The notes: generated from the letters alone by a model not told the origin. 64,000 bases of DNA from Massilia sp. Leaf139 (GCF_001424165.1 NZ_LMOJ01000001.1:1112139-1176138), one strand, 5' to 3'; shown: positions 1 through 10,225, counted from the stretch's first letter. Program-made: numbers and translations.

Positions 1-1532
<1,532 letters not shown>

Positions 1533-1721
1533 CGGTCGAATCCTTCTTGCTACTTACTGGGAACCGGCAGGGCCGGACGCGGGAAATCAGGCGCGTAGTA
1601 GTAGCGCTAGCGATAGGACGCCGGCGTTTGGTAGAAGGGTCGACAGATGCAGTGAGGAAGTCATTGAGTCAACTCTAAGCGCGACGGCGGGAGGCTGTCA
1701 AGCGTTCATTTGTGCAGTGCG

Positions 1722-2081
1722 TCAGGGCTGTTGCGGCTGGGTCAGGAAGATCCAGGCGACCGTAATGACGACGGCGCCGGTAGCCGTGATGCAGCTCCAG
1801 GTGAAGAACCAGGCCGACAATAGGGTCGCCTGCAAGGCCCGCTCGACCAGGCAACCGAGGGCGAAATCGAGGACGGTGAGGAAGGACCAGCGGCGCAGGT
1901 AGACCGGCAGGTATTTGCTCATGCGCCGGTTGTGCTGGGTGGCCGCATGGCGTTCGATGGGCGTGCGCGCGCCGCTGACGTCCTTGAAGAGCCAGTCGAA
2001 GAAGATGAAGCGGTAGAGCAGGGTGCGAAAGCGCAGTTCGTGCACTTCACCCCGTTCGCCGCCGTGGTGCTCGCTGGTCAT
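1722..2081 (-). CDS. Small membrane protein of unknown function
   Basis: 119 residues. The N-terminal half is charged and aromatic (MTSEHHGGERGEVHELRF). The C-terminal half has two hydrophobic segments, about residues 67-90 (WSFLTVLDFALGCLVERAL) and 95-116 (WFFTWSCITATGAVVITVAW), consistent with two membrane helices. I do not recognise the family. The frame fills the gap between the leuA leader region and the divergent transport gene, and its strand agrees with leuA. The stretch 1533-1721 before leuL holds no other gene and presumably carries the leuA promoter. Support comes from the coherent membrane-protein composition; the start codon is not certain. Confidence 0.55.
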   Translation of the reverse strand: MTSEHHGGERGEVHELRFRTLLYRFIFFDWLFKDVSGARTPIERHAATQHNRRMSKYLPVYLRRWSFLTVLDFALGCLVERALQATLLSAWFFTWSCITATGAVVITVAWIFLTQPQQP

Positions 2082-2170
2082 GCCGGCTCCCCGGGCGCGT
2101 GCGCCCCTGCGGTGGAGGCAGTATGCCGCAGGCTGGGCGGGTGGCGGCGCGCTGTTCGGTACTGTCTTCG

Positions 2171-2236
2171 CGCGGGCATGCCCGCCCTACGGGTACGTTC
2201 GAGGCGAGATCGTGCGTAGGGTGGGCATGCCCACGG
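2171..2236. repeat. Inverted pair of REP-like palindromes (REPIN)
   Basis: Left copy 2171-2191 ends in CCCGCCCTACG and right copy 2216-2236 begins GTAGGGTGGGC, so they form a CCCTAC / GTAGGG inverted pair with about 25 bases between. Both cores are GGGCATGCCC; the left flank of the core is CGC and the right TGG. They lie in the gap 2082-2347 upstream of the branched-chain amino acid binding protein. The same element recurs at 6973, 11536, 11656, 42405, 42441, 47521, 47588, 49108, 49150, 63406 and 63458. Confidence 0.8.
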
Positions 2237-2347
2237 GGGTGGACGGCGCCTGCACCGCCGCCCGCCGCGCACGCGCCCGGCTCATCCTTGCTAGAATTCC
2301 TCCTTTCGCCGCCACCGATAGCGGCGGCACACCATCCAGAGGAATGC

Positions 2348-3475
2348 ATGAAGAACACCGCAGTCGCACTCGCCGCGCTGGCCGCCGCCGGCCTCGCGCA
2401 CGCCCAGGAAGTCGTCAAGATCGGCCACTCGGCCGCCGTCACTGGCCCGGTCGCCTACTTCGGCAAGGACACCGAAAACGGCGCGCGCATGGCGATCGAA
2501 GCGCTGAACGCGCGCGGCGTCCTCATCGGCGGCAAGAAGGCGCGCTTCGAACTGCTGGCCGAGGACGATGGCGGCGACCCCAAGCAGGCCACCAACGTCG
2601 CCCAGAAACTGGTCGACGCCCGCGTCAACGGCGTGGTCGGCCATGAGACCTCGGGCACCACGATTCCCGCTTCGAAGATCTACCACCAGGCCGGCATTCC
2701 GCAGATCTCGCCCTCGAGCACGAGCCCGAAATATACCCAGCAAGGCTTCAACACGGCCTTCCGCGTGGTGGCCAACGACGTCCAGCTGGGCCAGGCGCTG
2801 GGCCGCTACGCCGTCAAGGACATGAAGGCGCTGCGCGTGGCCGTGATCGACGACCGCACCGCCTATGGCCAGGGCCTGGCCGTGGAATTCGCCAAGGGCC
2901 TGAAAAGCCAGGGCGCGCAGGTGGTGGCGCGCGAATTCACGCACGACAAGGCGACCGATTTCAACGCCATCCTCACCAAGATCCGCGCGGCCAAGCCCGA
3001 CCTGGTCTTCTTCGGCGGCATGAGCGCCGTGGCCGGCCCGATGCTGCGCCAGATGAAGCAGCTCGGCTTCAACGCCAGGATGATGGGCGGCGACGGCATC
3101 TGCTCGGACGAGATCCACAAGCTCTCCGGCGGCGCGATGGCCGACGGCCAGGTATTCTGCGCCGAAGCCGGCGGGGTCGACGCCGCCGGGCGCGCCGCGC
3201 TCGACCGGTTCCGTACCGACTACAAGAAGCGCTTCGGCATCGACGTCCAGATCAACGCGCCCTATGCCTACGATGCCGTGATGACGATGGCCGACGCCAT
3301 GGTCAAGGCCGGCTCGAGCGCGCCGGGCAAGTACCTGCCGCTGCTGGCGAAGACCCAGTACAAGGGCGTGACCGGCCCGATCGCTTTTGACGCCAAAGGC
3401 GACATCCGCGACGGCACGATCACGCTCTACACCTTCAAGGGCGGCAAGCGCACGGTGCTCGCCGTGACGAAATAA
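2348..3475 (+). CDS. Branched-chain amino acid ABC transporter, periplasmic binding protein
   Basis: LivJ/LivK-type solute-binding protein of 375 residues that captures an amino acid in the periplasm for an ABC importer. A signal peptide covers residues 1-19 (basic MKN, hydrophobic stretch, AHA cleavage site before Gln20). The type I periplasmic fold starts VVKIGHSAAVTGPVAYFGKD and includes the ligand-loop type sequence GHETSGTTIPASKIY near residue 100. The length is normal. The ATG at 2348 is chosen because it places the signal peptide exactly at the N-terminus; the frame stays open upstream. No permease or ATPase genes are adjacent, so it is an orphan binding protein whose transporter is elsewhere. 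It ends 10 bases from the convergent beta-lactamase-like gene, with no terminator between. Confidence 0.9.
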   Translation: MKNTAVALAALAAAGLAHAQEVVKIGHSAAVTGPVAYFGKDTENGARMAIEALNARGVLIGGKKARFELLAEDDGGDPKQATNVAQKLVDARVNGVVGHETSGTTIPASKIYHQAGIPQISPSSTSPKYTQQGFNTAFRVVANDVQLGQALGRYAVKDMKALRVAVIDDRTAYGQGLAVEFAKGLKSQGAQVVAREFTHDKATDFNAILTKIRAAKPDLVFFGGMSAVAGPMLRQMKQLGFNARMMGGDGICSDEIHKLSGGAMADGQVFCAEAGGVDAAGRAALDRFRTDYKKRFGIDVQINAPYAYDAVMTMADAMVKAGSSAPGKYLPLLAKTQYKGVTGPIAFDAKGDIRDGTITLYTFKGGKRTVLAVTK

Positions 3476-3485
3476 CAGCGGGTAG

Positions 3486-4580
3486 TCAGGGCGCCAGCGC
3501 CTCCAGCAACGCCAGTCCGAGCCTCGCCTGCTCGGACTGCGCCATGTCGGTATTGTTGAGCAGTACCACCACGCGGCCGTCGGCCGGGGCGTAGGCCAGC
3601 AGGGTCTTGAAGCCGCCGCTGACGCCCGTCTCCCAGGCCAGTGTGCGTACCGCCGCGCCGCTGCCGGCCCGTTTCACCCTTCCTCCCAGCGCATAGTCTT
3701 CCGCCGCGTACTGCACCGTCAGCAGTTCTTGCCGCGAAGCCGGCTTCAAGAGCGCGTTCCCGTATACGGCGTCGGCGATCTTGACCAGGTCGCGCGCGGT
3801 GCTGTAGAGCGTGCCGCTGGCCGCGACCATCGGCGGCGCCGGCATCATCTTGCGCCTGGCTCGGTTCGCCTCGTAGGGCGCGGCCAGCCCGGCGGGCGTG
3901 GCATCCAGGACGACGAAGCCGGTATCGTGCGCGCCGCTCGGCGCCAGCACCAGGCGCTCGACGTTGCGGATGAAGGGTTCGCCCGTCGCGCGCTCGATCG
4001 CGCCGGCGACGATGAGCCAGTTCGTCGGCGAATAGTCGAACTGGGCACCCGGCGCGAAGCGCAAGGCGCCGCTGCCGAAGCGCAGGGCCGCTTCGCTTGC
4101 CGGGATCGTCAGGCGTTCGACGGCGCGATCCTGCTTCAAGGCCAGGCCCAGCCCGTTCTCGATCCCGCTCGTATTCGAGAGCAGGGCGCGCAGCGTGACC
4201 GCACCGCTGCCGGCCGGCAGTTCCGGCAGCCATGCCGTGACCGGCTTGTCGAGATCGAGCTTGCCCTGCTCGGCCAGGCGCAGCACCGTCACCGCCGTGA
4301 TCCATTTCGATACCGAGCCGATCATGAAGCGGCTGTCGGGCAGGAGCGGCGCCGGCGTCTCGAACTCGGCCTGGCCGTAGGCCCGCACCAGGGGCGCGCC
4401 GCCGCGCGACGCGCGCAGCAGAACGACGCCGTTGTAGTCCGGCGACACGTGCGCGGCAAGCAGATCCGGCGACGGTGTCCGGGCCGGGCTGCCGGCGCAG
4501 GCGGACAGCAGCACGGGAGGCAGCAAAGCCGCAAGGGGCAGCGCCGACAGGACGCGCCGGCGGCGGAGGGCGAGAGACAT
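3486..4580 (-). CDS. Serine hydrolase, class C beta-lactamase-like lipoprotein
   Basis: 364 residues of the penicillin-binding-protein/beta-lactamase fold. The N-terminus has an arginine cluster (LRRRRVLSA), a hydrophobic segment and a lipobox LSAC with Cys28, so it is probably exported and lipid-anchored; the arginines could mark Tat export. The nucleophile motif SVSK (Ser89, Lys92) is intact and a YSPTN segment at Tyr183 fits the second motif. Members act as beta-lactamases, D-Ala carboxypeptidases or esterases, so the substrate cannot be told from sequence. Convergent with the preceding binding-protein gene. Upstream on its own strand is a plausible sigma-70 promoter. Confidence 0.85.
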   Translation of the reverse strand: MSLALRRRRVLSALPLAALLPPVLLSACAGSPARTPSPDLLAAHVSPDYNGVVLLRASRGGAPLVRAYGQAEFETPAPLLPDSRFMIGSVSKWITAVTVLRLAEQGKLDLDKPVTAWLPELPAGSGAVTLRALLSNTSGIENGLGLALKQDRAVERLTIPASEAALRFGSGALRFAPGAQFDYSPTNWLIVAGAIERATGEPFIRNVERLVLAPSGAHDTGFVVLDATPAGLAAPYEANRARRKMMPAPPMVAASGTLYSTARDLVKIADAVYGNALLKPASRQELLTVQYAAEDYALGGRVKRAGSGAAVRTLAWETGVSGGFKTLLAYAPADGRVVVLLNNTDMAQSEQARLGLALLEALAP

Positions 4581-4603
4581 GGACGTCCTTGGCTGTTATG
4601 GCG

Positions 4604-4632
4604 GCAATAGGCTACCGTAAATGTGTTGACAA
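4604..4632 (-). promoter_or_regulatory. Candidate promoter of the beta-lactamase-like gene
   Basis: On the minus strand TTGTCA (4632-4627) is followed after 17 bases by TATTGC (4609-4604), 24 bases before the ATG at 4580. It lies in the 227-base gap shared with the divergent cyclic-di-GMP gene. Spacing is ideal but the -10 match is moderate. Confidence 0.35.
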
Positions 4633-4807
4633 GAAAACAGCAATCTTGCCGTTGTGGCTGGTTTGCATCTTTTTTCCGGCGTGGATGAACCGGACGCCGA
4701 AAGTGCCTGCAAGGGCGCTACACTGGCAGCGTCGCATGCCGCCCGCATAAGGCCGGCATACCATGCACGAGGACAGCCATGCGTAGACGCCAGGGAGGAA
4801 GGGCAGC

Positions 4808-6946
4808 ATGAACACCCCGCAGGAGCCTGCGGCCGACGGGGCTGCGCCTGATGACGCTTCCGGCGCTGCGGCTGCCGGCGCGGCCGCGCCCGATCCTGTC
4901 CAGTTGCAGCGCCTGTGGACGCTGGTCGATAAGCTCGACGCCTGTTTCTACGTCAAGGATCTGGAAGGACGCTACCTGTTTGCCAACCAGGCGCTGGGGG
5001 CCGTATTCGGCACCGACCCGGCGCGCATCGTCGGCCAGCGCGACGACAGCTTCGTCGATCTCGCCGCCTCGGGTATCGGCGCGACCGACACGCAGGCCCT
5101 CTCGACCGGAGAAAAAGTCGCTACCGACGAGGTGGTGTGCATGATGGACGGCACCTGCCGCACGTTTCGCAGCGTGAAACTGCCGCTCTTCGATGCCGAG
5201 CGCCGTGTCGTCGGCCTGTGCGGCATCTCGACCGACATCACCGAGCAGCGCCGCGCCGTCGACGAACTCATCGAGCGCAACGCCCTGCTCAACACTATCC
5301 TGGCCAATGTCGACGCCGCCATCTACCTCAAGGATGCGCAGGGCCGCTATCTGTATGCCAACCGGCCGGTGCTGGCGCTGTACGACCGCGAACTTGGCGA
5401 CCTGATCGGCCGCACCGACCGCGAACTGATGCCGCCCGAAAGCGCGGCGCTGGTGGCCGAGTACGATGCCGATGTGTTCGCCGGCGAAGGCGGTGCCGTG
5501 CGCGAGGAAACCATCGTCGGCGCCGACGGCAACAAACACCATTTCAGGTCGCGCAAGGTGAAGCTGCAGCTGCCCGGCCAGCCGACCTGCCTGATCGGCT
5601 TCTCGACCGAGATCACCGAGCTGCGCGGCCTGCGCACCCGGCTCGAGCAGGAACGCATCACCGATTCGCTCACGGGCCTGGCCAACCGCGTGATGTTCGA
5701 GTCGGCCCTGGAGGAGCAGCTCGTCATGGCCACGCTCGGCGGCGCCCGGCTCGCCGTCGTGATCATCGATCTCGACCAGTTCAAGTACATCAACAACAAC
5801 TTCGGCCAGGCGGTCGGCGACCAGCTGATCCAGCTCGTCGGCCAGCGCCTGCAGCAGTCGAACGTCGTGCTCGGCAGCCTGGCGCGCCTGTCCGGCGACG
5901 AATTCGCCTTCACGCTGCCCCTGGCCGAGACGATCGAGGAGGTGGCGCACCAGGTCGAGCAGATCCGCGCCTTCCTGGCCCAGCCTTATCCGGTCTTGCG
6001 CCAGCCGCTGCACCTGACCTTCAGCGCGGGGGTGGCGCTCTCGCGCGGCAGCCTGCACGGGGCGGCCGAGCTGCTCGGGCGCGCCGAGGCGGCCATGTAC
6101 TCGGCCAAGGACAACGGGCGCGACCAGTACCGTTTCTATTCGCCCGAGCTGGGCTCGACGGTCGCGCGCCGCGTCGAACTCGAACGCGACCTGCGCGCCG
6201 CCGTCGGCACAACCGTGGGCACGGCCGAATTCGCGCTGCACTACCAGCCGAAAATGCGACGCGACGGCAGCATCGCCGGCTTTGAGGCCCTGATCCGCTG
6301 GAACCGGCCCGGCGTCGGCCTGGTCGCGCCCGACAATTTCATTCCGCTCGCCGAGCAGCTTGGCCTGCTGCTGCACCTGGGACGCTGGGTGATCGAGCAG
6401 GCCTGCCGCCAGATCGCCGCCTGGCGCGACGCCGGCCTGGGTACGATCCCGGTCGCGGTGAATCTCTCCACCAGCCAGCTCACCAGCGCGGCGCTGCCCG
6501 ACTATGTGTTCGACCTGATGCGCGAGCACCGCATCGAGCCCGGCTGCCTGGAGATGGAACTGACCGAATCGATGATGATGTCCGATCCGGATCTGGCGAT
6601 CGCCATCCTGCACCGGCTGCGCAGCGGCGGCGTGGCGCTCTCGATCGACGACTTCGGCACCGGCTTTTCTTCCATGTCCTACCTGCGCCAGCTGCCGGTG
6701 AACTACCTCAAGCTCGACCGCTCCTTCGTGCAGAACTGCGCCGTCGACCCGAAGGACGCCGATCTCTGCGCCGGCATCATGGCGCTGGCGCACAAGCTCG
6801 ACATGCACGTGGTGGCCGAGGGCGTGGAGACGGCCGAACAGCATCGGACGCTGGCGGACTGCGATTGCGATCTGTTCCAGGGGTTTCTGTTCAGCCGGCC
6901 GATGCCGGCGGGGGCGGCGACGGAGTTTTTACGGGGCATGCATTAG
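4808..6946 (+). CDS. PAS-PAS-GGDEF-EAL cyclic-di-GMP protein
   Basis: 712-residue cytosolic signalling protein with two PAS sensor domains (about 35-150 and 160-275), a GGDEF domain (about 285-430) and an EAL domain (about 455-700). There is no membrane segment. The GGDEF signature reads SGDEF (residues 362-366), with serine in place of the first glycine, and no RxxD inhibitory site is seen ahead of it, so cyclase activity is doubtful. The EAL domain keeps the catalytic set: EALIRW (Glu493), VNLSTSQL, ELTES, IDDFGTGFSS, LKLDRSFV, AEGVE and FQGFLFSRP. It is therefore most likely a phosphodiesterase degrading cyclic-di-GMP under PAS control. The ATG at 4808 follows GGGAGGAAGGG. Its gene ends before a single REP element and a convergent ankyrin gene. 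Confidence 0.93.
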   Translation: MNTPQEPAADGAAPDDASGAAAAGAAAPDPVQLQRLWTLVDKLDACFYVKDLEGRYLFANQALGAVFGTDPARIVGQRDDSFVDLAASGIGATDTQALSTGEKVATDEVVCMMDGTCRTFRSVKLPLFDAERRVVGLCGISTDITEQRRAVDELIERNALLNTILANVDAAIYLKDAQGRYLYANRPVLALYDRELGDLIGRTDRELMPPESAALVAEYDADVFAGEGGAVREETIVGADGNKHHFRSRKVKLQLPGQPTCLIGFSTEITELRGLRTRLEQERITDSLTGLANRVMFESALEEQLVMATLGGARLAVVIIDLDQFKYINNNFGQAVGDQLIQLVGQRLQQSNVVLGSLARLSGDEFAFTLPLAETIEEVAHQVEQIRAFLAQPYPVLRQPLHLTFSAGVALSRGSLHGAAELLGRAEAAMYSAKDNGRDQYRFYSPELGSTVARRVELERDLRAAVGTTVGTAEFALHYQPKMRRDGSIAGFEALIRWNRPGVGLVAPDNFIPLAEQLGLLLHLGRWVIEQACRQIAAWRDAGLGTIPVAVNLSTSQLTSAALPDYVFDLMREHRIEPGCLEMELTESMMMSDPDLAIAILHRLRSGGVALSIDDFGTGFSSMSYLRQLPVNYLKLDRSFVQNCAVDPKDADLCAGIMALAHKLDMHVVAEGVETAEQHRTLADCDCDLFQGFLFSRPMPAGAATEFLRGMH

Positions 6947-6972
6947 TTGGCGCGTGGGCTGGGCGGAGTAAC

Positions 6973-6992
6973 GTAGGGCGGGCATGCCCGCG
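6973..6992. repeat. Single REP-like palindrome
   Basis: A GTAGGGCGGGC...GCCCGCG element with core GGGCATGCCC, between the convergent stop codons of the GGDEF-EAL and ankyrin genes. Unlike most copies here it has no inverted partner. Its stem might serve both genes as a weak transcript end; no T-run is present. Confidence 0.7.
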
Positions 6993-7018
6993 TTCCGGCG
7001 CTCGATCGGTGTTCACGC

Positions 7019-7528
7019 TCAATCCCCCACCACCCCATTCAAATACGCCACCGCCTCCACCGCCCCCATCTTCGCCGCCGCCTCCCGCATCGACACCCCG
7101 TCCGCGTCCACCACGCGCGGATCGGCGCCGTGCGCGACCAGCAAGCGCATCATCTCCACCCGGTTGAACATGGCCGCGATCATCAGCGCCGTCTTGCCGT
7201 TCGGCCCGGCCGCATCGACCTCGGCGCCGCGTTCGAGCAGCAGCTCGACCACGGCGGCATCGCCCTTGAAGGCGGCGCCCGCGAGCGGGGTTTGGCCAGC
7301 GTCGTTCAGCAGTTCCGGGTCGGCGCCGTGCTCGAGCAGGACGCGCGCCGTGTCGGCATGGCCGTGGTAGCAGGCCAGCATCAGCAGGCTGTCGCCGCGC
7401 TCGTTGCGCAGGTTGGCGGGCAGGCCCTGAGCGAGCAGATCGGCCAGTGCGGCGGTCTCGCCGACCCTTGCGTGCTGGAAGACGCGGCGCGCAAAGGCGA
7501 GGGTGTCGTCGTCGAGTCGGGTGTCCAT
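7019..7528 (-). CDS. Ankyrin repeat protein
   Basis: 169 residues made of about four ankyrin repeats. Repeat signatures are readable: GDSLLMLACYHGHADTARVL, GQTPLAGAAFKGDAAVVELL and GKTALMIAAMFNRVEMMRLL, each followed by an LLxxGAD/GAE turn. There is no signal peptide or membrane segment, so it is probably cytosolic and a protein-binding scaffold. The partner is unknown. It lies 42 bases downstream of the M23 peptidase gene on the same strand and could be co-transcribed with it. Confidence 0.9.
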   Translation of the reverse strand: MDTRLDDDTLAFARRVFQHARVGETAALADLLAQGLPANLRNERGDSLLMLACYHGHADTARVLLEHGADPELLNDAGQTPLAGAAFKGDAAVVELLLERGAEVDAAGPNGKTALMIAAMFNRVEMMRLLVAHGADPRVVDADGVSMREAAAKMGAVEAVAYLNGVVGD

Positions 7529-7570
7529 GTCAGCTCCGTGGTTCGATTGTGGTTCGAGGCCCGGCCAAGT

Positions 7571-8128
7571 CTACCAGTCTCTCTTCGATGCCGTGCGCGG
7601 CGGCGGGCGCAGCAGAGGATAGGGATTGATCGCCCCATCGGCCTCGTAGATCCCGTAATGCAGGTGCGGCGGCGTGCCGGCTGCATTCCCCGTGGTGCCG
7701 ACATAGCCGAGCACCGTGCCGGCGCGCACGCGCTGGCCGTTCTCGATATCGGCCCACCTGTCCAGGTGCGCATAATAATGGCGCTGTCCGCCCGGCCCCA
7801 GCACCCACACCACCTGGCCGCCCAGGCGGTTGGTCGAGACGCGCAGCACCACGCCTTCGGTGGCCGCGACCACCGCCGTGCCGCGCTTGGCAAAGATGTC
7901 GATGCCTTCGTGCTTGCGGCCCTCGCTGCGGGCGCCGTGCCAGGTGTCGCGCAAGCCGCGCGGCTCAATCCCGCGCACCGGCACCGGCAGTGTGGCTGGC
8001 GCCGGCATCGAGGCCAGGCGCATCGCGTACAGCATGTTCTTGATGTAGGGCCCCAGCAGGGCGTAGCCGCCCAGCAGCAGGGACGCGAGCAGGGCAAGAC
8101 GCAGCAGCGAGCGCAGGACGGTGCGCAT
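7571..8128 (-). CDS. M23 family peptidase (LytM domain), membrane anchored
   Basis: 185 residues with one N-terminal hydrophobic segment (about 6-32, LLRLALLASLLLGGYALLG) acting as anchor or signal, then a LytM/M23 domain. The zinc ligand motif HEGIDIFAK (HxxxD) and the HLHYG motif are intact, and YYAHL is present, so a metal-dependent endopeptidase cutting peptidoglycan cross-links in the periplasm is likely. There is no LysM or SH3 binding domain. The length is short for the family but the domain looks complete. It sits between a hydrophilic low-complexity protein gene and the ankyrin gene on one strand. Confidence 0.9.
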   Translation of the reverse strand: MRTVLRSLLRLALLASLLLGGYALLGPYIKNMLYAMRLASMPAPATLPVPVRGIEPRGLRDTWHGARSEGRKHEGIDIFAKRGTAVVAATEGVVLRVSTNRLGGQVVWVLGPGGQRHYYAHLDRWADIENGQRVRAGTVLGYVGTTGNAAGTPPHLHYGIYEADGAINPYPLLRPPPRTASKRDW

Positions 8129-8252
8129 CGGATCTCCGGATGAGGATGGTGGGGGAAACGGACGCGGCGAAGCGAACGCCGGGCTGCGTGCGGGGCGTTC
8201 GCGGAGCTTGCGCGCGCCGCCGGCGCGCTGGTCGCGTGTCGGGGCTGGCGGC

Positions 8253-8651
8253 TTACTGCTCCTTGCCCATCACGTCCTGGTCGAGACTACGGCCGAGCGA
8301 ACCCTGTTGTTCCTGGCCGCCCTGGCTGCTGCCTTGCCCGCTCTGCTGGCTGCCGCTGCGCGCGCCGCCCTGGCTGGACTGGCCGGCCTGGCTGCCCTGC
8401 GGCTGCTGGCTGGCGCGGCCGCGGGTGCCGCGTCCGAGCGCTGGCGTGGTCTCGCCGTCGTCGGGTTCGGCCGACTGGCGGTTGCCTGCACGATAGCCGC
8501 TGTCGTCGGGCGACGGCATGCCGATGCCGCCATCGCGCGTGCCGGTGTTCAGGTTGCCGGTGGTGCCGGTGATGCCGGCACTGCTGGTGCCCACGCCCGT
8601 CAGTTCGTCGTAGTTGCGGCCCTTCGTACCCTTGCCTTTGTTTTCGCCCAT
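8253..8651 (-). CDS. Hydrophilic low-complexity protein with KGR...GTSSAG motif (copy 1)
   Basis: 132 residues, very hydrophilic and poor in large hydrophobic residues, so probably disordered. The C-terminal half is a Gln/Ser/Gly tract (SQQPQGSQAGQSSQGG and similar). The N-terminal 17-residue motif KGRNYDELTGVGTSSAG closely resembles KGRSWDQITKNGTSSAG in the protein at 17436-17804; both also carry a [DS]GY[RS] segment further on. I know no named function. The composition recalls stress-type hydrophilins, which is only an analogy. AGGCAGCAATGG precedes the start. Confidence 0.75.
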   Translation of the reverse strand: MGENKGKGTKGRNYDELTGVGTSSAGITGTTGNLNTGTRDGGIGMPSPDDSGYRAGNRQSAEPDDGETTPALGRGTRGRASQQPQGSQAGQSSQGGARSGSQQSGQGSSQGGQEQQGSLGRSLDQDVMGKEQ

Positions 8652-8888
8652 TGCTGCCTCCTGCTGTCGGTGATTGGTTCCCCGATGGTAACGCCAGCCC
8701 GGCAGGGAACAATAGGCGCATGCGAGAGAGCCTTGTAGGAAATGTCGGACGCGGTCTCGGCATCAGCGCGATCGAAGCGCGCACGATTGATCCGGCGCGG
8801 TGAGCAATCGGGGCCGCGGATGCTTTACTCGTCCGGCGCGGCGTTGCATACTCATTGTTCTTGTGTCTATCTTTTGAAGGGACAGTCG

Positions 8889-9245
8889 ATGTCGTACATG
8901 TTGCTGATCCATGAAGCCGTCGGCCAGCGCGCCACCCGTACCGACGAGGAAGGGCGCGCCCTCTACGACCGCATGCTGCGCTTCGGCGACGCGCTGCGCG
9001 AGGAGGGCGTGCTGCTGGGCGCGCAGTCGTTGGCCCCGCAAAGCCGGGCCACGCGGGTGCGGGTCGAGGGCGGTCGGGCGCGCGCCGTCGACGGGCCCTT
9101 CGCCGAGGCCAAGGAAATGATCGGCGGCTTCTTCCACGTCGACGTGGCGACCCATGAGGAGGCGGTGGCCATCGCCGCGCGCTGTCCGGCCGCCGAGTGG
9201 GCGACGGTCGAGGTGCGGGCGCTGGCTCCCTGTTTCGAGGCCTGA
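8889..9245 (+). CDS. DGPF domain (YCII-related) protein, first copy
   Basis: 118 residues of the YCII-related family. The name-giving motif reads DGPFAEAKE, preceded by an MLLIHE first strand and a Tyr-Asp-Arg-Met helix. The catalytic role of this family is unsettled; the fold is a dimeric ferredoxin-like one. The ATG at 8889 is chosen because it gives the standard short N-terminus and has GAAGGGA 6 bases upstream. First of four same-strand genes (two DGPF, VOC, ECF sigma), an arrangement known for ECF42 loci. The 237-base gap before it holds no gene; I see no strong promoter there. Confidence 0.88.
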   Translation: MSYMLLIHEAVGQRATRTDEEGRALYDRMLRFGDALREEGVLLGAQSLAPQSRATRVRVEGGRARAVDGPFAEAKEMIGGFFHVDVATHEEAVAIAARCPAAEWATVEVRALAPCFEA

Positions 9246-9263
9246 AAAAAATTTTTGCGCGCG

Positions 9264-9292
9264 TGTCGAAATACGGCGTGCCGGTTCGTCGT
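9264..9292 (+). promoter_or_regulatory. Candidate ECF42-dependent promoter
   Basis: TGTCGA (9264-9269), 17 bases, then CGTCGT (9287-9292), 60 bases before the second DGPF start. From memory, ECF42 sigma factors recognise TGTCGA at -35 and CGTC/CGAC-type sequence at -10. An ECF42-type sigma gene is the last gene of this cluster, so the site suggests autoregulation. It sits just downstream of an A7T5 tract that ends the first DGPF gene. Confidence 0.6.
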
Positions 9293-9351
9293 ATGTGCAA
9301 GAACGGTCACTGCGCGGCCATCGCCGCGCCCGGATCCCACAGGAGAGCACC

Positions 9352-9774
9352 ATGCGTTTCATGATCATCGTCAAGGCCACCCCCGAGTCCGAAGCCGGCT
9401 GCATGCCCGAGGAAACCCTGCTCAACGCGATGGCCGACTACCACGGCGAACTGGCGCGCGCCGGCGTGCTGCTCGACGCCAACGGCCTGCACCCGAGCAG
9501 CCAGGGCTGGCGCATCCGCTACCAGGGCAAGGAGCGCAGCGTGGTCGACGGCCCCTTCACCGAGTCGAAGGGAATGATCGCAGGCTACACCATGATCAGC
9601 GTGCGCACCCGCGAAGAGGCGCTGGAATGGGCGCGCCGGTTCCCCAACCCGCGCGGCGAAAACATCGACGCCGAAATCGAGCTACGCCAGGTGTTCGAGC
9701 TCGACGACTTCACGCCTTCCGATGCGCTGGATCGTTTCCGCGAACTCGAGGCCGGCCAGGCCGCGCAGTCCTGA
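9352..9774 (+). CDS. DGPF domain (YCII-related) protein, second copy
   Basis: 140 residues. First strand MRFMIIVKA, then the motif DGPFTESKG and a C-terminal IELRQVFELDDF strand. It is more distant from the first copy than a recent duplicate would be and belongs to the longer subgroup that usually accompanies ECF42 sigma factors. AGGAG lies about 8 bases before the ATG at 9352. The 106-base gap upstream carries a promoter that fits the sigma factor encoded downstream. It probably forms a transcript with the VOC and sigma genes, and acts in the cytosol. Confidence 0.9.
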   Translation: MRFMIIVKATPESEAGCMPEETLLNAMADYHGELARAGVLLDANGLHPSSQGWRIRYQGKERSVVDGPFTESKGMIAGYTMISVRTREEALEWARRFPNPRGENIDAEIELRQVFELDDFTPSDALDRFRELEAGQAAQS

Positions 9775-9805
9775 ACCGTCGATTAATCACGACAAAGGAG
9801 ACGCC

Positions 9806-10225
9806 ATGCACAAGCATATTTTCGTGAACCTGCCGGTGAAAGACCTGGCGCGCAGCCGCCAGTTCTTTACCAGCCTCGGCTTCAGCTTCAATCCGGAATT
9901 CAGTAACGACGACGGGGCCTGCCTGGTCATCGGCGAAAACATCTTCGCCATGCTGCTGGTCGAGCCCTTCTTCAAGACCTTCACCAACAAGCCGCTGGCC
10001 GACGCCAGGGAGGCGACCGAGGTGCTGACCTGCCTGTCGTGCGAAAGCCGTGCGGAAGTCGACGCCCTGGTGTCGAAGGCCCTGGCCGCGGGCGGGCGCG
10101 CGCCCAATCCGGCGCGCGACCACGGCTTCATGTACGGCCACGGTTTCGAGGATCCGGACGGCCATATCTGGGAGCTGGCGTGGATGGATCCGGCCGCGAT
10201 GGCACCGCTGGCGCAGGGAGACTGA
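9806..10225 (+). CDS. VOC family (glyoxalase/bleomycin resistance-like) protein
   Basis: 139 residues with the paired beta-alpha-beta-beta-beta units of the vicinal-oxygen-chelate fold: N-terminal IFVNLPVKDLARSRQFFTSLGF, C-terminal GFMYGHGFEDPDGHIWELAWMD. The latter is the usual closing motif with its metal-ligand glutamate. The family includes lyases, dioxygenases and antibiotic-binding proteins, so the substrate is unknown. AAAGGAG is ideally placed before ATG 9806. The stop overlaps the sigma factor start by one base (TGATG), so the two are translationally coupled. Confidence 0.9.
   Translation: MHKHIFVNLPVKDLARSRQFFTSLGFSFNPEFSNDDGACLVIGENIFAMLLVEPFFKTFTNKPLADAREATEVLTCLSCESRAEVDALVSKALAAGGRAPNPARDHGFMYGHGFEDPDGHIWELAWMDPAAMAPLAQGD

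Noticed and set aside
4718..6844. 708-codon minus-strand frame opposite the GGDEF-EAL gene
   Set aside because: The plus strand carries recognisable PAS, GGDEF and EAL motifs over the same bases; the minus frame has none.
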